The position numbers and the translations under genes were made by a program. Of a stretch of 64,000 nt of DNA, positions 42,444 to 50,310 are shown piece by piece. The notes under the pieces were generated by a model. That model made no database searches and was not told the DNA's origin. It saw only the letters and a program-made list of their open reading frames with translations. Position 1 is the stretch's first letter. Every line of letters begins with the position of its first letter. Source of the DNA: CAIYRG01 sp964446945 (GTDB lineage Bacteria > Pseudomonadota > Alphaproteobacteria > Micropepsales > Micropepsaceae); contig CAYUQO010000002.1 in assembly GCA_964446945.1 (NCBI GenBank), positions 372,001 to 436,000 on the forward strand. The letters are read 5' to 3'.

Positions 42444-43852
42444 CACCGTTGACGTCCGAAGCGACGCTCAATCACCGCAAACATCGCCCGTGCGCCGTTG
42501 GCTTCCGCGCCACGCCGCCGGCCGGGTTTCGGCCGGTCAACCCAGGCCGGTATGTCGAAATGAGCCCAAGATTTCGTATCGCCGACGAAGCGGTCGAGAA
42601 ACAGCGCCGCAGTGATGGCGCCCGCCAGGGGATAATCCGGCGCGTTGTTCACATCGGCGATGTTGCTGTCGACCGCGGAATCATAGGGTCGCCACAGCGG
42701 CAGCCGCCACAGGTGATCATTCTCGGCGCGCCCACAATCGATCAGATCACCGGCCAAACTCTCATCATCCGTGAAGAACGGCGGCAGCTCCATCCCGGTT
42801 GCCGCCCGCGCGGCACCGGTCAGCGTCGCGACACAGAACATCAGTGAAGGTGTTTCCTTGTCGGCCTCCGCCAAAGCATCGGCTAGAATTAGTCGTCCTT
42901 CAGCGTCGGTATTGCCGATTTCGACATAAAGACCTTTGCGGCTGGGCAGCACGTCGCCCGGTCTGAAAGCGCAGCCTGACACGCTGTTCTCCACCGCCGG
43001 GATGAGCACCCGCAGCCGCACCGGCAGCTCGCCGCCCATCACCATACTCGCGACCGCCAATACGCAGGCCGCACCGCCCATGTCTTTTTTCATCGTCGCC
43101 ATGCCGGAGGCGGATTTCAGATCCAGACCGCCGGAATCGAAACACACGCCCTTGCCGACCAGCGTCACCTTCGGATGTTCTGGCCTGCCCCAGGTGATGT
43201 CGATCAGCCGCGGCGCGCGCGCACTCGCGCGTCCTACCCAGTGGACCAGCGGATAGCCTTCCTGCAGCAGAGCGTCGCCTTCAATCACGCTGACCGCTGC
43301 GCCATGACGCTCGGAAAGCGCCCGCGCCGCCTGTTCCAGCTCGGCTGGGCCCATGTCATTGGCAGGTGTGTTGATCAGGTCGCGCGCGAGAAATACACCC
43401 TCGGCCATGCGCGTCACCGCTGCCGCATCCACGCCCTCCGGTACGACAAGTCGCGGACTTTCCGGCTCACCGGAACTGCCCGTCCGTTTGCGATACCGGC
43501 GGAAACGGTATGTCCCGATCGCCCAGGCATAGGCGGCACGGGCGCCACCGAGTTCCGGCGGCACAGTTTCCAACCGGTAGGTCCCCTTCGGCAGACGTTC
43601 CGAGAACAGCGCCAGCGCGTGAACATCCAGTCCTTTGCCCAGTCCCAGGACTGCACCGGCCAATGCACCGTCTGGCCCGGGCAACAATGCGAGTTCGCCA
43701 TCTTTGGCGCCAAAGGCAATAGACCTGAGCCATGCGGAGTCCCGCGGCGGAAGGCGTTCCAGCAATGTGCTCAAGTCGCGCTGCAGGACCGCATGCAGCG
43801 GCAATGCCTGCTCTGAACCCGCTTCACTTTGGGTGATGAATAGCCTTGTCAT
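42443..43852 (-). CDS. pepA: Leucyl aminopeptidase (M17 family)
   Basis: A 469-residue two-metal aminopeptidase. Metal-binding and catalytic blocks: VGKGVCFDSGGLDLKSASGM, KKDMGGAAC and NTDAEGRLILADAL. The N-terminal non-catalytic domain is present but divergent from E. coli PepA. Coupling to the NlpC/P60 gene suggests joint use on small peptides, possibly those from cell-wall turnover. The start ATG lies 72 bases from the divergent GST gene. Confidence 0.93.
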   Translation of the reverse strand: MTRLFITQSEAGSEQALPLHAVLQRDLSTLLERLPPRDSAWLRSIAFGAKDGELALLPGPDGALAGAVLGLGKGLDVHALALFSERLPKGTYRLETVPPELGGARAAYAWAIGTYRFRRYRKRTGSSGEPESPRLVVPEGVDAAAVTRMAEGVFLARDLINTPANDMGPAELEQAARALSERHGAAVSVIEGDALLQEGYPLVHWVGRASARAPRLIDITWGRPEHPKVTLVGKGVCFDSGGLDLKSASGMATMKKDMGGAACVLAVASMVMGGELPVRLRVLIPAVENSVSGCAFRPGDVLPSRKGLYVEIGNTDAEGRLILADALAEADKETPSLMFCVATLTGAARAATGMELPPFFTDDESLAGDLIDCGRAENDHLWRLPLWRPYDSAVDSNIADVNNAPDYPLAGAITAALFLDRFVGDTKSWAHFDIPAWVDRPKPGRRRGAEANGARAMFAVIERRFGRQR

Positions 43853-43924
43853 GCGCAGCTGTTATAGGAATCGTGGCGCTCTCGCGCAATCAGCGCGGTT
43901 CACAACGCGGGGAAGTGCCGGCCT

Positions 43925-44578
43925 ATGACAGGAAATAAGCAGTACACGCTGTTCATTGGAACCAGGAACTACTCATCCTGGAGTTTGCGTCCATGGCTGG
44001 CCATGAAGATGGCGAAGCTCGATTTCACGGAGGTCGTGATCCCGCTGCGGCAACCGGACACCAAGGGGAGAATCCTCGAACATTCGCCGTCGGGCAAAGT
44101 TCCGCTGCTCGTCATCGAGCGTCCGGACACAAAGGACCTGATTTGGGACAGTCTCGCGATTTGCGAGACACTCGCCGAGCGGCTGCCTTCGGCACAGCTA
44201 TGGCCGCAAGACTCCGCCGCACGTGCCTTCGCACGCAGCGTCACCGCCGAGATGCATTCCGGGTTTCCCGAATTGCGCGCCGCACTGCCCATGGACATCA
44301 TCGCGCGCAACGCGCCGGCGCCGCTGTCAGAACCGGTTCAGCAACAGGTGAACCGCATTCACGACATCTGGCATCAGGCGCTGAAGCAGTATGGCGGGCG
44401 CGACGGTTTTCTGTTCGGCCGCTTCTCCATCGCCGACGCTTTCTACGCCCCGGTCGTTACCCGCTTTGTCACCCATGCAATTTCGCTTCCGCCGCCGTTG
44501 CAGGATTATTCGCAGCGCATCCTGTCGTTGCCGGCGATGCAGGAATGGGCTGCCGCCGCACAGAGCGAAGCCGCATAA
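43925..44578 (+). CDS. Glutathione S-transferase family protein
   Basis: A 217-residue cytosolic GST. The thioredoxin-like N-terminal domain has RNYSSWSLRPWLAMKM, with the likely catalytic Ser, and the glutathione-binding SGKVPLLV and WDSLAICETLAE blocks. An all-helical C-terminal domain begins near residue 90, with FSIADAFYAPVVTRF. The NYSSWSLRP signature is typical of a bacterial subgroup of zeta/beta-like GSTs. The substrate is unknown. Confidence 0.9.
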   Translation: MTGNKQYTLFIGTRNYSSWSLRPWLAMKMAKLDFTEVVIPLRQPDTKGRILEHSPSGKVPLLVIERPDTKDLIWDSLAICETLAERLPSAQLWPQDSAARAFARSVTAEMHSGFPELRAALPMDIIARNAPAPLSEPVQQQVNRIHDIWHQALKQYGGRDGFLFGRFSIADAFYAPVVTRFVTHAISLPPPLQDYSQRILSLPAMQEWAAAAQSEAA

Positions 44579-44582
44579 GAAA

Positions 44583-44602
44583 GGGGCGCCCGAAGGCGCC
44601 CC
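44583..44602 (-). terminator. UUCG-tetraloop terminator of glnK-amtB
   Basis: On the minus strand GGGGCGCC-TTCG-GGCGCCCC is followed by TTTCTTAT. The perfect 8-bp GC stem with the very stable UUCG loop, then a U-rich tract, lies 28 bases after the amtB stop. Read on the plus strand it would also follow the GST gene, but there it lacks a U-run. Confidence 0.88.
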
Positions 44603-44629
44603 ACAGGCAACAGAGGAGATGCTGCCGCC

Positions 44630-46090
44630 TTAGACGTGGATCATCTCGCCATGCAGATTGATGTCGAGACCCTCGACCTCGACTTCGCGCTTGACGCGCA
44701 AGCCGATGAACATGTCGATCACCTTGAGGATGATGAACGTTCCGATGGCGCAGTACAGGAAGGTGGCCGCGACATCATAGAACTGGATCAGCATCTGGCG
44801 GCCGTTGCCGTCGATCAGCCAACCGCCCATCGGCGCACCCATGGGATTGATCGCCTTGCTGGCCAGTGCTCCGGTCAGCATGGCGCCCAGCGCACCGCCA
44901 ATGCCATGCACGCCCCATGCATCCAGCGCATCGTCATAGCCGAGCGCCTTTTTCATGTGCACCGCGCTGATGTAGCAGACGACGCCGGCGAGCACGCCGA
45001 TGATCAGCGCTCCCTGTGCATTGACGAAGCCCGACGCGGGAGTGATCGCGACCAGCCCCGCAACGGCGCCGGAGACCATGCCGAGCACAGATGGCTTTTT
45101 CGACACCAGCCATTCCGAGAACATCCAGCCCAGTGATGCAGCCGCGGTGGCAATCTGTGTTGCGGCCATGGCCATGCCGGCATTCACGTTTGAAGTCACC
45201 GCCGAACCGGCATTGAATCCGAACCACCCGACCCATAGCAGTGAAGCGCCGATGACACTGAGCGACAGATTATGGGGCGCCATGTTCTCGCTGCCATAAC
45301 CGACGCGCCGGCCGAGCACCAGGCAGGTGATCAGTCCCGCCGTGCCGGCATTCAGGTGCACCACTGTGCCGCCCGCAAAGTCCAGCGCGCCCATCGAACC
45401 GAGCCAGCCGCCGCCCCACACCCAATGGGCAATCGGGCAATAGACGAACAGTAGCCACAGCGACATGAACCACATGAAGGCTGAAAATTTCATGCGGTCC
45501 GCCAATGCTCCGGCAATCAGCGCCGGAGTGATGATCGCAAAGGTCATCTGGAAACACATGTAGACGGATTCGGGGATTGTCGGCGCCAGCATGGTTGTCG
45601 CGTTCAACCCCATTGGCCCCAGCAGCAGATAATTCACCCCGCCGATCACCGCGTTCACCCCTGCGTTCGGATTCGTTGTGAACGCGATCGAATAGCCGAT
45701 GATCATCCAAAGCACGGTGATGATGCAGGTGGCGCCAAAACTCTGCGCCAGCGTGGCAAGAACATTCTTTTTACGGACCATTCCGCCGTAAAACAGGGCC
45801 AACCCGGGGATGGTCATCATCAACACCAGGGCGGTCGAGGTGAGCATCCACGCGGTATCGCCGGAATCGATCTTCGGCGGAGCCGGTGTTGCCGCGGCGG
45901 GAGCCCCTGCCGGAGCAGTGGCCCCGGGTGCCGCGGGAGCCGCCGCCGGTGGTGCTGCCGGAGCCGCCTGGTCAGCCGCCGCGGGAGCGGCCGGTGTTTG
46001 CGCGTGTACCGGCCCGGCCGCAGTGAAAATCATGAAGGCTGCGGCACAGACGATCACAGTCCGCATCAGCCACGTCGTGACATTATGCAT
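44630..46090 (-). CDS. amtB: Ammonium transporter AmtB with Ala/Pro-rich leader
   Basis: A 486-residue Amt/Rh-family channel for ammonium uptake. A signal-peptide-like start (to about VHA, residue 30) is followed by an unusual low-complexity Ala/Pro stretch (about residues 31-75) before the first mature helix (DTAWMLTSTALVLMMTIPGL). Family blocks: FYGGMVRKKN, FQMTFAIITPALIAGALADR, GWLGSMGALDFAGGTVVHL (pore His) and DDALDAWGVHGIGGALGAML (second pore His). It ends in an amphipathic tail. It lies 30 bases after glnK, the conserved glnK-amtB pair: GlnK blocks AmtB when nitrogen is plentiful. Confidence 0.95.
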   Translation of the reverse strand: MHNVTTWLMRTVIVCAAAFMIFTAAGPVHAQTPAAPAAADQAAPAAPPAAAPAAPGATAPAGAPAAATPAPPKIDSGDTAWMLTSTALVLMMTIPGLALFYGGMVRKKNVLATLAQSFGATCIITVLWMIIGYSIAFTTNPNAGVNAVIGGVNYLLLGPMGLNATTMLAPTIPESVYMCFQMTFAIITPALIAGALADRMKFSAFMWFMSLWLLFVYCPIAHWVWGGGWLGSMGALDFAGGTVVHLNAGTAGLITCLVLGRRVGYGSENMAPHNLSLSVIGASLLWVGWFGFNAGSAVTSNVNAGMAMAATQIATAAASLGWMFSEWLVSKKPSVLGMVSGAVAGLVAITPASGFVNAQGALIIGVLAGVVCYISAVHMKKALGYDDALDAWGVHGIGGALGAMLTGALASKAINPMGAPMGGWLIDGNGRQMLIQFYDVAATFLYCAIGTFIILKVIDMFIGLRVKREVEVEGLDINLHGEMIHV

Positions 46091-46120
46091 TGCTGGTTTT
46101 CCTCGTATCGGTTTGCGAGA

Positions 46121-46459
46121 TCAGAGCGCGTCGTTGTCGGTTTCGCCGGTGCGTATCCGGACCACCTGATCGACGCTGGTGACGAAGATCTTGCCGTCGC
46201 CGATCTGGCCGGTTCGGGCATTGCGGGTCACGGCTTCAATCACCGCTTCCGCCATCTCGTTGCGGACGGCCACTTCGACCTTGATCTTCGGCAGGAAATT
46301 CACGGCATATTCGGCGCCACGGTAGATTTCCGTATGGCCTTTCTGCCGTCCGTATCCCTTGACTTCGCTGACTGTCATTCCCTGTACGCCGAGCGCCGAC
46401 AGCGCTTCGCGCACCTCATCCAGTTTGAATGGCTTGATGATCGCCGTTATGAATTTCAT
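46121..46459 (-). CDS. glnK: Nitrogen regulatory P-II protein GlnK
   Basis: A 112-residue trimeric P-II signal protein. The start MKFITAIIKPFKLDEVREAL is diagnostic. The T-loop carries the uridylylation site Tyr51 in GRQKGHTEIYRGAEYAVNFL, and the B and C loops are in TGQIGDGKIFV and VRIRTGE. It senses ATP/ADP and 2-oxoglutarate and controls AmtB, encoded just downstream. Its upstream region has a sigma54-like promoter and two NtrC-like sites, so it should be induced by nitrogen limitation. Confidence 0.96.
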   Translation of the reverse strand: MKFITAIIKPFKLDEVREALSALGVQGMTVSEVKGYGRQKGHTEIYRGAEYAVNFLPKIKVEVAVRNEMAEAVIEAVTRNARTGQIGDGKIFVTSVDQVVRIRTGETDNDAL

Positions 46460-46501
46460 CCCCTCTCCCTGACCACTTGGCTTGGTTGCAGGGTTCCCGA
46501 T

Positions 46502-46516
46502 TCAAGAACCGTGCCG
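46502..46516 (-). promoter_or_regulatory. Candidate sigma54 promoter of glnK-amtB
   Basis: On the minus strand CGGCACGGTTCTTGA aligns with the sigma54 consensus TGGCACG-N4-TTGC at the right spacing. The GG at -24 and the G of the -12 element are kept; the final C is A and the leading T is C. The expected RNA start is near 46490, about 30 bases before the glnK ATG. Confidence 0.6.
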
Positions 46517-46586
46517 GTCTGAGAGACAGGCTTACCCGCCATTTTTTTAGGCAAATCCCGCGCGGAATCGCGCGATGCGCATGGAC

Positions 46587-46623
46587 TGCGCAAATTCTGT
46601 GCAAACCGCACCTTATTTGTGCA
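46587..46623. promoter_or_regulatory. Tandem NtrC-like binding sites
   Basis: GCAC-N7-GTGC, the core of the NtrC enhancer, occurs perfectly at 46608-46622 and with one mismatch (GCGC-N7-GTGC) at 46588-46602. The centres are 20 bases apart, two helical turns, and about 105-125 bases upstream of the predicted sigma54 start of glnK. Two co-aligned dimers at this distance is the standard arrangement for NtrC activation. The sites end only 39 bases from the divergent monooxygenase gene. Confidence 0.72.
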
Positions 46624-46660
46624 GATTTGACCTTGGGCCGATCACGTGGACAATGTGCGC

Positions 46661-47887
46661 ATGACTGCCACCCGAACCGATATCGCGATTGCCGGAGGCG
46701 GCATGGCGGGCATGACTCTCGCGCTCGCATTCGCCAAAGCGGGCCTTTCGGTCTGCCTCGCCGATCGCCTGTCGCCTGCTGCCATGTCGTCTGACACATT
46801 CGATGGCCGCGTGTCAGCGCTCGCCTACTCCTCGGTCCGCATGATGCGAGCACTCGACCTGTGGCAGCGCATGGAAAAGCACGCCCAGCCGATCAACCAA
46901 ATCCTCGTCAATGAGGGCCGGAGCAGCGGACGCGCGCTGCCCTTCTCGCTGCATTTCGATCATCACGAGATTGGCGAACCGCTCGGTCATATTGTCGAAA
47001 ACCGCCACATCCGGCGGGCGCTGCTCGCGGCCATCGCCGATCAGCCCAATCTGCAATTCATGTCCGGCGTTACGGTGACCAGTCTGACTGTGCAGGATGA
47101 GGACGCCGCAATCATCATTTCTGATGGAACGGAGATTGTCGCCAAACTGGTTGTTGCCGCCGAAGGCCGCGATTGCGAATTGCGCGATGCGCAGGGCATC
47201 GGCACTGTCGCCTGGGATTACGATCAACTTGGGCTCGTCACGACCGTTGAACACGAACAGCCCCATGGTGGCGTCGCCTATGAGCAGTTCCTGCCAACCG
47301 GTCCGTTTGCCATTCTGCCGATGACCGGCAACCGCTCATCGCTGGTGTGGACGGAGAAAACCAGCGAAGCACGCCGGCTTCTCGCGCTGCCGCCCGCCGG
47401 GTTTGCCGCAGAACTCGCCGCCCGCTTCGGTGAGCATCTTGGCGATATCGCCGCCACCGGCTCGGTGTGGAGCTATCCTCTGAAACTGCAGCTCGCACGC
47501 AGCTACGTGAAACACCGCTTCGGGCTGCTCGGGGATGCCGCGCACACGATCCATCCGCTGGCCGGACAGGGATTCAATCTTGGACTCAAGGACGTTGCTG
47601 CGCTGGCCGAAACCGTGCTCGATGCGGCGCGGCTTGGTACCGATTACGGCAGTGAAACTGTGCTCCGCCGCTATGAGCGCTGGCGCCGCTTCGACTCAAC
47701 CGTGCTGGCCGCGGTCACCGACTCCATGAACCGGCTGTTTTCCAATGACATTCTTCCCTTGAGGCTGGTGCGCGACCTCGGGCTCGGCATTGTGGATCAA
47801 ATTGCGCCGCTGCGCCGGATATTGATGCGCCATGCCGGCGGCGATCTTGGGACGCTTCCCCGCCTGCTGCGAGGCGAGCCGGCGTAG
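46661..47887 (+). CDS. UbiH/UbiF/Coq6-family FAD monooxygenase
   Basis: A 408-residue flavin hydroxylase. The FAD-binding start is DIAIAGGGMAGMTLALAFA, a middle block is VVAAEGRDCELRD, and the second FAD motif is GLLGDAAHTIHPLAGQGFNL followed by GLKD. The family hydroxylates the ubiquinone ring; which ring position this member acts on cannot be told from sequence. The ATG is preferred over a GTG five codons upstream, although its ribosome-binding site is weak. It is divergent from glnK-amtB. Confidence 0.88.
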   Translation: MTATRTDIAIAGGGMAGMTLALAFAKAGLSVCLADRLSPAAMSSDTFDGRVSALAYSSVRMMRALDLWQRMEKHAQPINQILVNEGRSSGRALPFSLHFDHHEIGEPLGHIVENRHIRRALLAAIADQPNLQFMSGVTVTSLTVQDEDAAIIISDGTEIVAKLVVAAEGRDCELRDAQGIGTVAWDYDQLGLVTTVEHEQPHGGVAYEQFLPTGPFAILPMTGNRSSLVWTEKTSEARRLLALPPAGFAAELAARFGEHLGDIAATGSVWSYPLKLQLARSYVKHRFGLLGDAAHTIHPLAGQGFNLGLKDVAALAETVLDAARLGTDYGSETVLRRYERWRRFDSTVLAAVTDSMNRLFSNDILPLRLVRDLGLGIVDQIAPLRRILMRHAGGDLGTLPRLLRGEPA

Positions 47888-48029
47888 AGCAGCTCTAATT
47901 TCCCCGCGCCCGCTCACGAACTCGTGCTATAGTTGAACTATCGGTAAGGTTTTCGCGCAATTAACGCGCGCGGTCTGGCTGGAAATCATCGCAAGGGCAA
48001 TTCCCGCGATGAGCAAGAGGAGGAACGGC

Positions 48030-49703
48030 ATGGCATTGGCACAACTCACGCGTGGTCTCGCCGCCGGTGCGGCCGCGGCTGCAATCATGTTCGCGATTTC
48101 GCCGGCTTCCGCGGGCGAAAATTACGGCTCGGTGCAGGGCGTCGTAAAAAGCGCATCCGGCCAGCCTGTCTCCGGCGCTTTCGTGCGTCTGAGAAATGCC
48201 GACAAACGGCTGACGTTCATGGTTATCAGCCAGAATGGCGGCGCATTCGACGCCAATGATTTGCCGGCCGGCAATTACACCGTGCAGGCAATCGAAGGAA
48301 AAAACCAAAGCCCGATTTCCGCCGCCGTTGCTGTGACTGCGGGCAAAGCATCGAAAATCGATGTCGCGCTGACCAGTGCGCGTGGCCCCATGCTGGCCGC
48401 TGCCTGGCCCGACCGAATTCCAGAGGACAAGTTCGACGCACTGCCCAAGGATGCGAAGGCGCTTCCGGAAGGTCAGTACAAACAGCTCGTCGCCGAGAAA
48501 TGCACCGTCTGCCATGATGTGCAGCGCATCCTAGGCAAGCGCTCCACCCCTGCCAACTGGGCGTTCACCATCAAGTCCATGCGGGCAAATATGGCGGCTG
48601 CGTCGCTTCCAGATCTCACCGATCAGGAAGCGAGTGAAATCCTCCAATATGCGACCACGAATTTCCATCCCATGCCGGGTGGCGACGACATCAATGGGCG
48701 GCTTCCGGATTATGCGATGACCGGCCAGAGCATGCACTATCGCGTGGTCACGCTGGATCTCCCGCGGCGCTATTCAGAACCCCATGACATCGCCTCGGAT
48801 CCCAGCGGTATCGCGTGGGCGGCCGAACGCGCCGGTGCGCTCATCCGCTTCGATCCGAAGAGCTATGAGTTTACCGAAGTTCGGGTGCCGGCTGGCCCGG
48901 CGGCGGCGGATCGTCAGCGTCTCGGCAATCCGCAGATCAATGCGCAAGGGGTTCTGTGGACCGCCGACGGTCCCAACCAGCGTTGGCTCTCCTACGACAC
49001 CAAAGCCTTCAGCGTCGCCAATCCCGGCGCGCCGTTTCACTCCTATCCGTGGCAGGTCAAGGGTCATGGCGGAGCGGGCGGCAATTCCTTCGCCCTGGCT
49101 CCCGATGGCACGGTCTGGGGCACCGGCATGAACAAGGAAGTCCGGATGCTGAATCCGCAAACCGCGGAATTCAAATTCTACGAATCGCCATCTGCATCCA
49201 AAAGCCCGGGGGCATATGGGCTCGCGGTCGCCGGCGACGGTTCGGTGTGGTGGGCGGAAGACAATTCGGACTCGATGGCGCGTGCCGATCCCAAAACCGG
49301 AAAGGTCGATGAGTACAAACTTCCGGACGTCGGCGGCCATGCCCTGCCGCGTCGCATGAACAGCGACTGGGACGGCAATCTCTGGGTTGGCGTCTGGCAG
49401 GCCGGCAAACTGATGAAGGTCGATTACAAGACCAAACAGATGACGATGTATCAGCCGAAGACAGCCAGCCTCGGCATGTATTCGGTCGTCGCCGACAAGA
49501 AGAATCATTACATCTGGGTCAGCGCCCAGCAAGTGGACAAGATCTTCCGCTTCAATCCGGCGACCGGTGAGTTCGTGGAATTCCCGCTGTCCTACGCACA
49601 GCAGGACCCGCGCCGCATCGACATCGACCCGACCAATCCGAATCGTATCTTCTTCAGCGGCAATACCGCCGACCGGATTGGCTATATCGAACTGCTGCCG
49701 TAA
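48030..49703 (+). CDS. Secreted regulatory-domain/cytochrome c/beta-propeller protein
   Basis: A 557-residue three-part periplasmic protein. After a signal peptide (cleavage near ASA-G, residue 29) comes a carboxypeptidase regulatory-like Ig domain (about 33-115; GVVKSASGQPVSGAFVRLRN). Next is a mono-heme cytochrome c domain (about 145-225) with the heme site C158-T-V-C-H162 and a possible Met ligand in FHPMPGG. The rest (about 230-557) is a Vgb/streptogramin-lyase-like beta-propeller (PHDIASDPSGIAWAAER and repeats of DGxxW type such as DGNLWVGVW). AGGAGG precedes the chosen ATG. The heme suggests electron transfer; the substrate is unknown. Confidence 0.82.
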   Translation: MALAQLTRGLAAGAAAAAIMFAISPASAGENYGSVQGVVKSASGQPVSGAFVRLRNADKRLTFMVISQNGGAFDANDLPAGNYTVQAIEGKNQSPISAAVAVTAGKASKIDVALTSARGPMLAAAWPDRIPEDKFDALPKDAKALPEGQYKQLVAEKCTVCHDVQRILGKRSTPANWAFTIKSMRANMAAASLPDLTDQEASEILQYATTNFHPMPGGDDINGRLPDYAMTGQSMHYRVVTLDLPRRYSEPHDIASDPSGIAWAAERAGALIRFDPKSYEFTEVRVPAGPAAADRQRLGNPQINAQGVLWTADGPNQRWLSYDTKAFSVANPGAPFHSYPWQVKGHGGAGGNSFALAPDGTVWGTGMNKEVRMLNPQTAEFKFYESPSASKSPGAYGLAVAGDGSVWWAEDNSDSMARADPKTGKVDEYKLPDVGGHALPRRMNSDWDGNLWVGVWQAGKLMKVDYKTKQMTMYQPKTASLGMYSVVADKKNHYIWVSAQQVDKIFRFNPATGEFVEFPLSYAQQDPRRIDIDPTNPNRIFFSGNTADRIGYIELLP

Positions 49704-49704
49704 T

Positions 49705-49772
49705 CCCCTCTCCGCTTGTGGGAGAGGGCGGCGCGCCCCGCATGAGCGGCATTGGCGCGCCGGGTGAGGGGT
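49705..49772. repeat. Intergenic palindromic repeat of the CCCTCTCC...GGGTGAGGGG type
   Basis: A 68-base element. It starts with a hairpin (CCTCTCC-gcttgt-GGGAGAGG), contains two copies of the 8-base palindrome GGCGCGCC (near 49730 and 49754), and ends GGGTGAGGGG. Elements with this layout are scattered between genes of many proteobacteria. It directly follows the stop codon of the propeller gene. Confidence 0.6.
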
Positions 49773-49780
49773 GAAGTAAA

Positions 49781-49810
49781 AAATGGGTCAGGGTTCTTCC
49801 TGGCCCATTT
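49781..49810. terminator. Bidirectional intrinsic terminator
   Basis: AAATGGGTCAGG (49781-49792) pairs with CCTGGCCCATTT (49799-49810), one T.G wobble, six-base loop. On the minus strand it is followed by TTTTTT less than ten bases after the 49817 gene's stop. On the plus strand it is followed by GTTTTG and also serves the propeller gene. Confidence 0.88.
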
Positions 49811-49816
49811 GTTTTG

Positions 49817-50260
49817 TCAGCCTTTCGGCGGTGTCCAGGTCCGGTGCTTCGCGGGATCAGCCACGGCTTTCGGGTGCCCCCGGCCCCAGCGGCGAGACAG
49901 GAAGACGCGATCCAGATCCATGTAAAAGTCTCGCGCCTTTTCAATCACCACCGCACGCCGCGCTTCCTCGGCTTCCTTTCGGGTTTGATACCAGGTCCCG
50001 AGAAACACATAGCGCGTGACGGGTTCACCCGTGCGCTCGTCGGGCACGCTGACCACGGACACATCCTCGACCTGCTCCTCGACCAGATCGACTGTCTGGC
50101 GATAATGCGCATACTGATCAAAAGCGCTGCGATATTCCTGCATCCGGCGCTGGGTATTTTTTGCATCAAAGCGGCGCAGCGCCCGCAAGATCGGCCGGCG
50201 CAAGGCAACCGCGGCGGTCAGCGCGAGAATAATCAGCGCAAGTTCGAGACTATCTGACAT
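49817..50260 (-). CDS. Membrane-anchored protein of unknown function
   Basis: A 147-residue protein with one N-terminal membrane segment (about 5-23; ELALIILALTAAVALRRPIL). A basic, helical cytoplasmic part follows (AKNTQRRMQEYRSAFDQYAH then VDLVEEQVEDVSVVSVPDE). The centre has RYVFLGTWYQTRKEAEEARR, and there is a short basic/proline C-terminus. No domain recognised. It lies 50 bases from the start side of the TAXI protein gene's stop, on the same strand. Confidence 0.65.
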   Translation of the reverse strand: MSDSLELALIILALTAAVALRRPILRALRRFDAKNTQRRMQEYRSAFDQYAHYRQTVDLVEEQVEDVSVVSVPDERTGEPVTRYVFLGTWYQTRKEAEEARRAVVIEKARDFYMDLDRVFLSRRWGRGHPKAVADPAKHRTWTPPKG

Positions 50261-50310
50261 TGGCCCGGCAATTGGCAGCGCCGCGAGTCTATCGCGGCTT
50301 TGGAGCAGCG

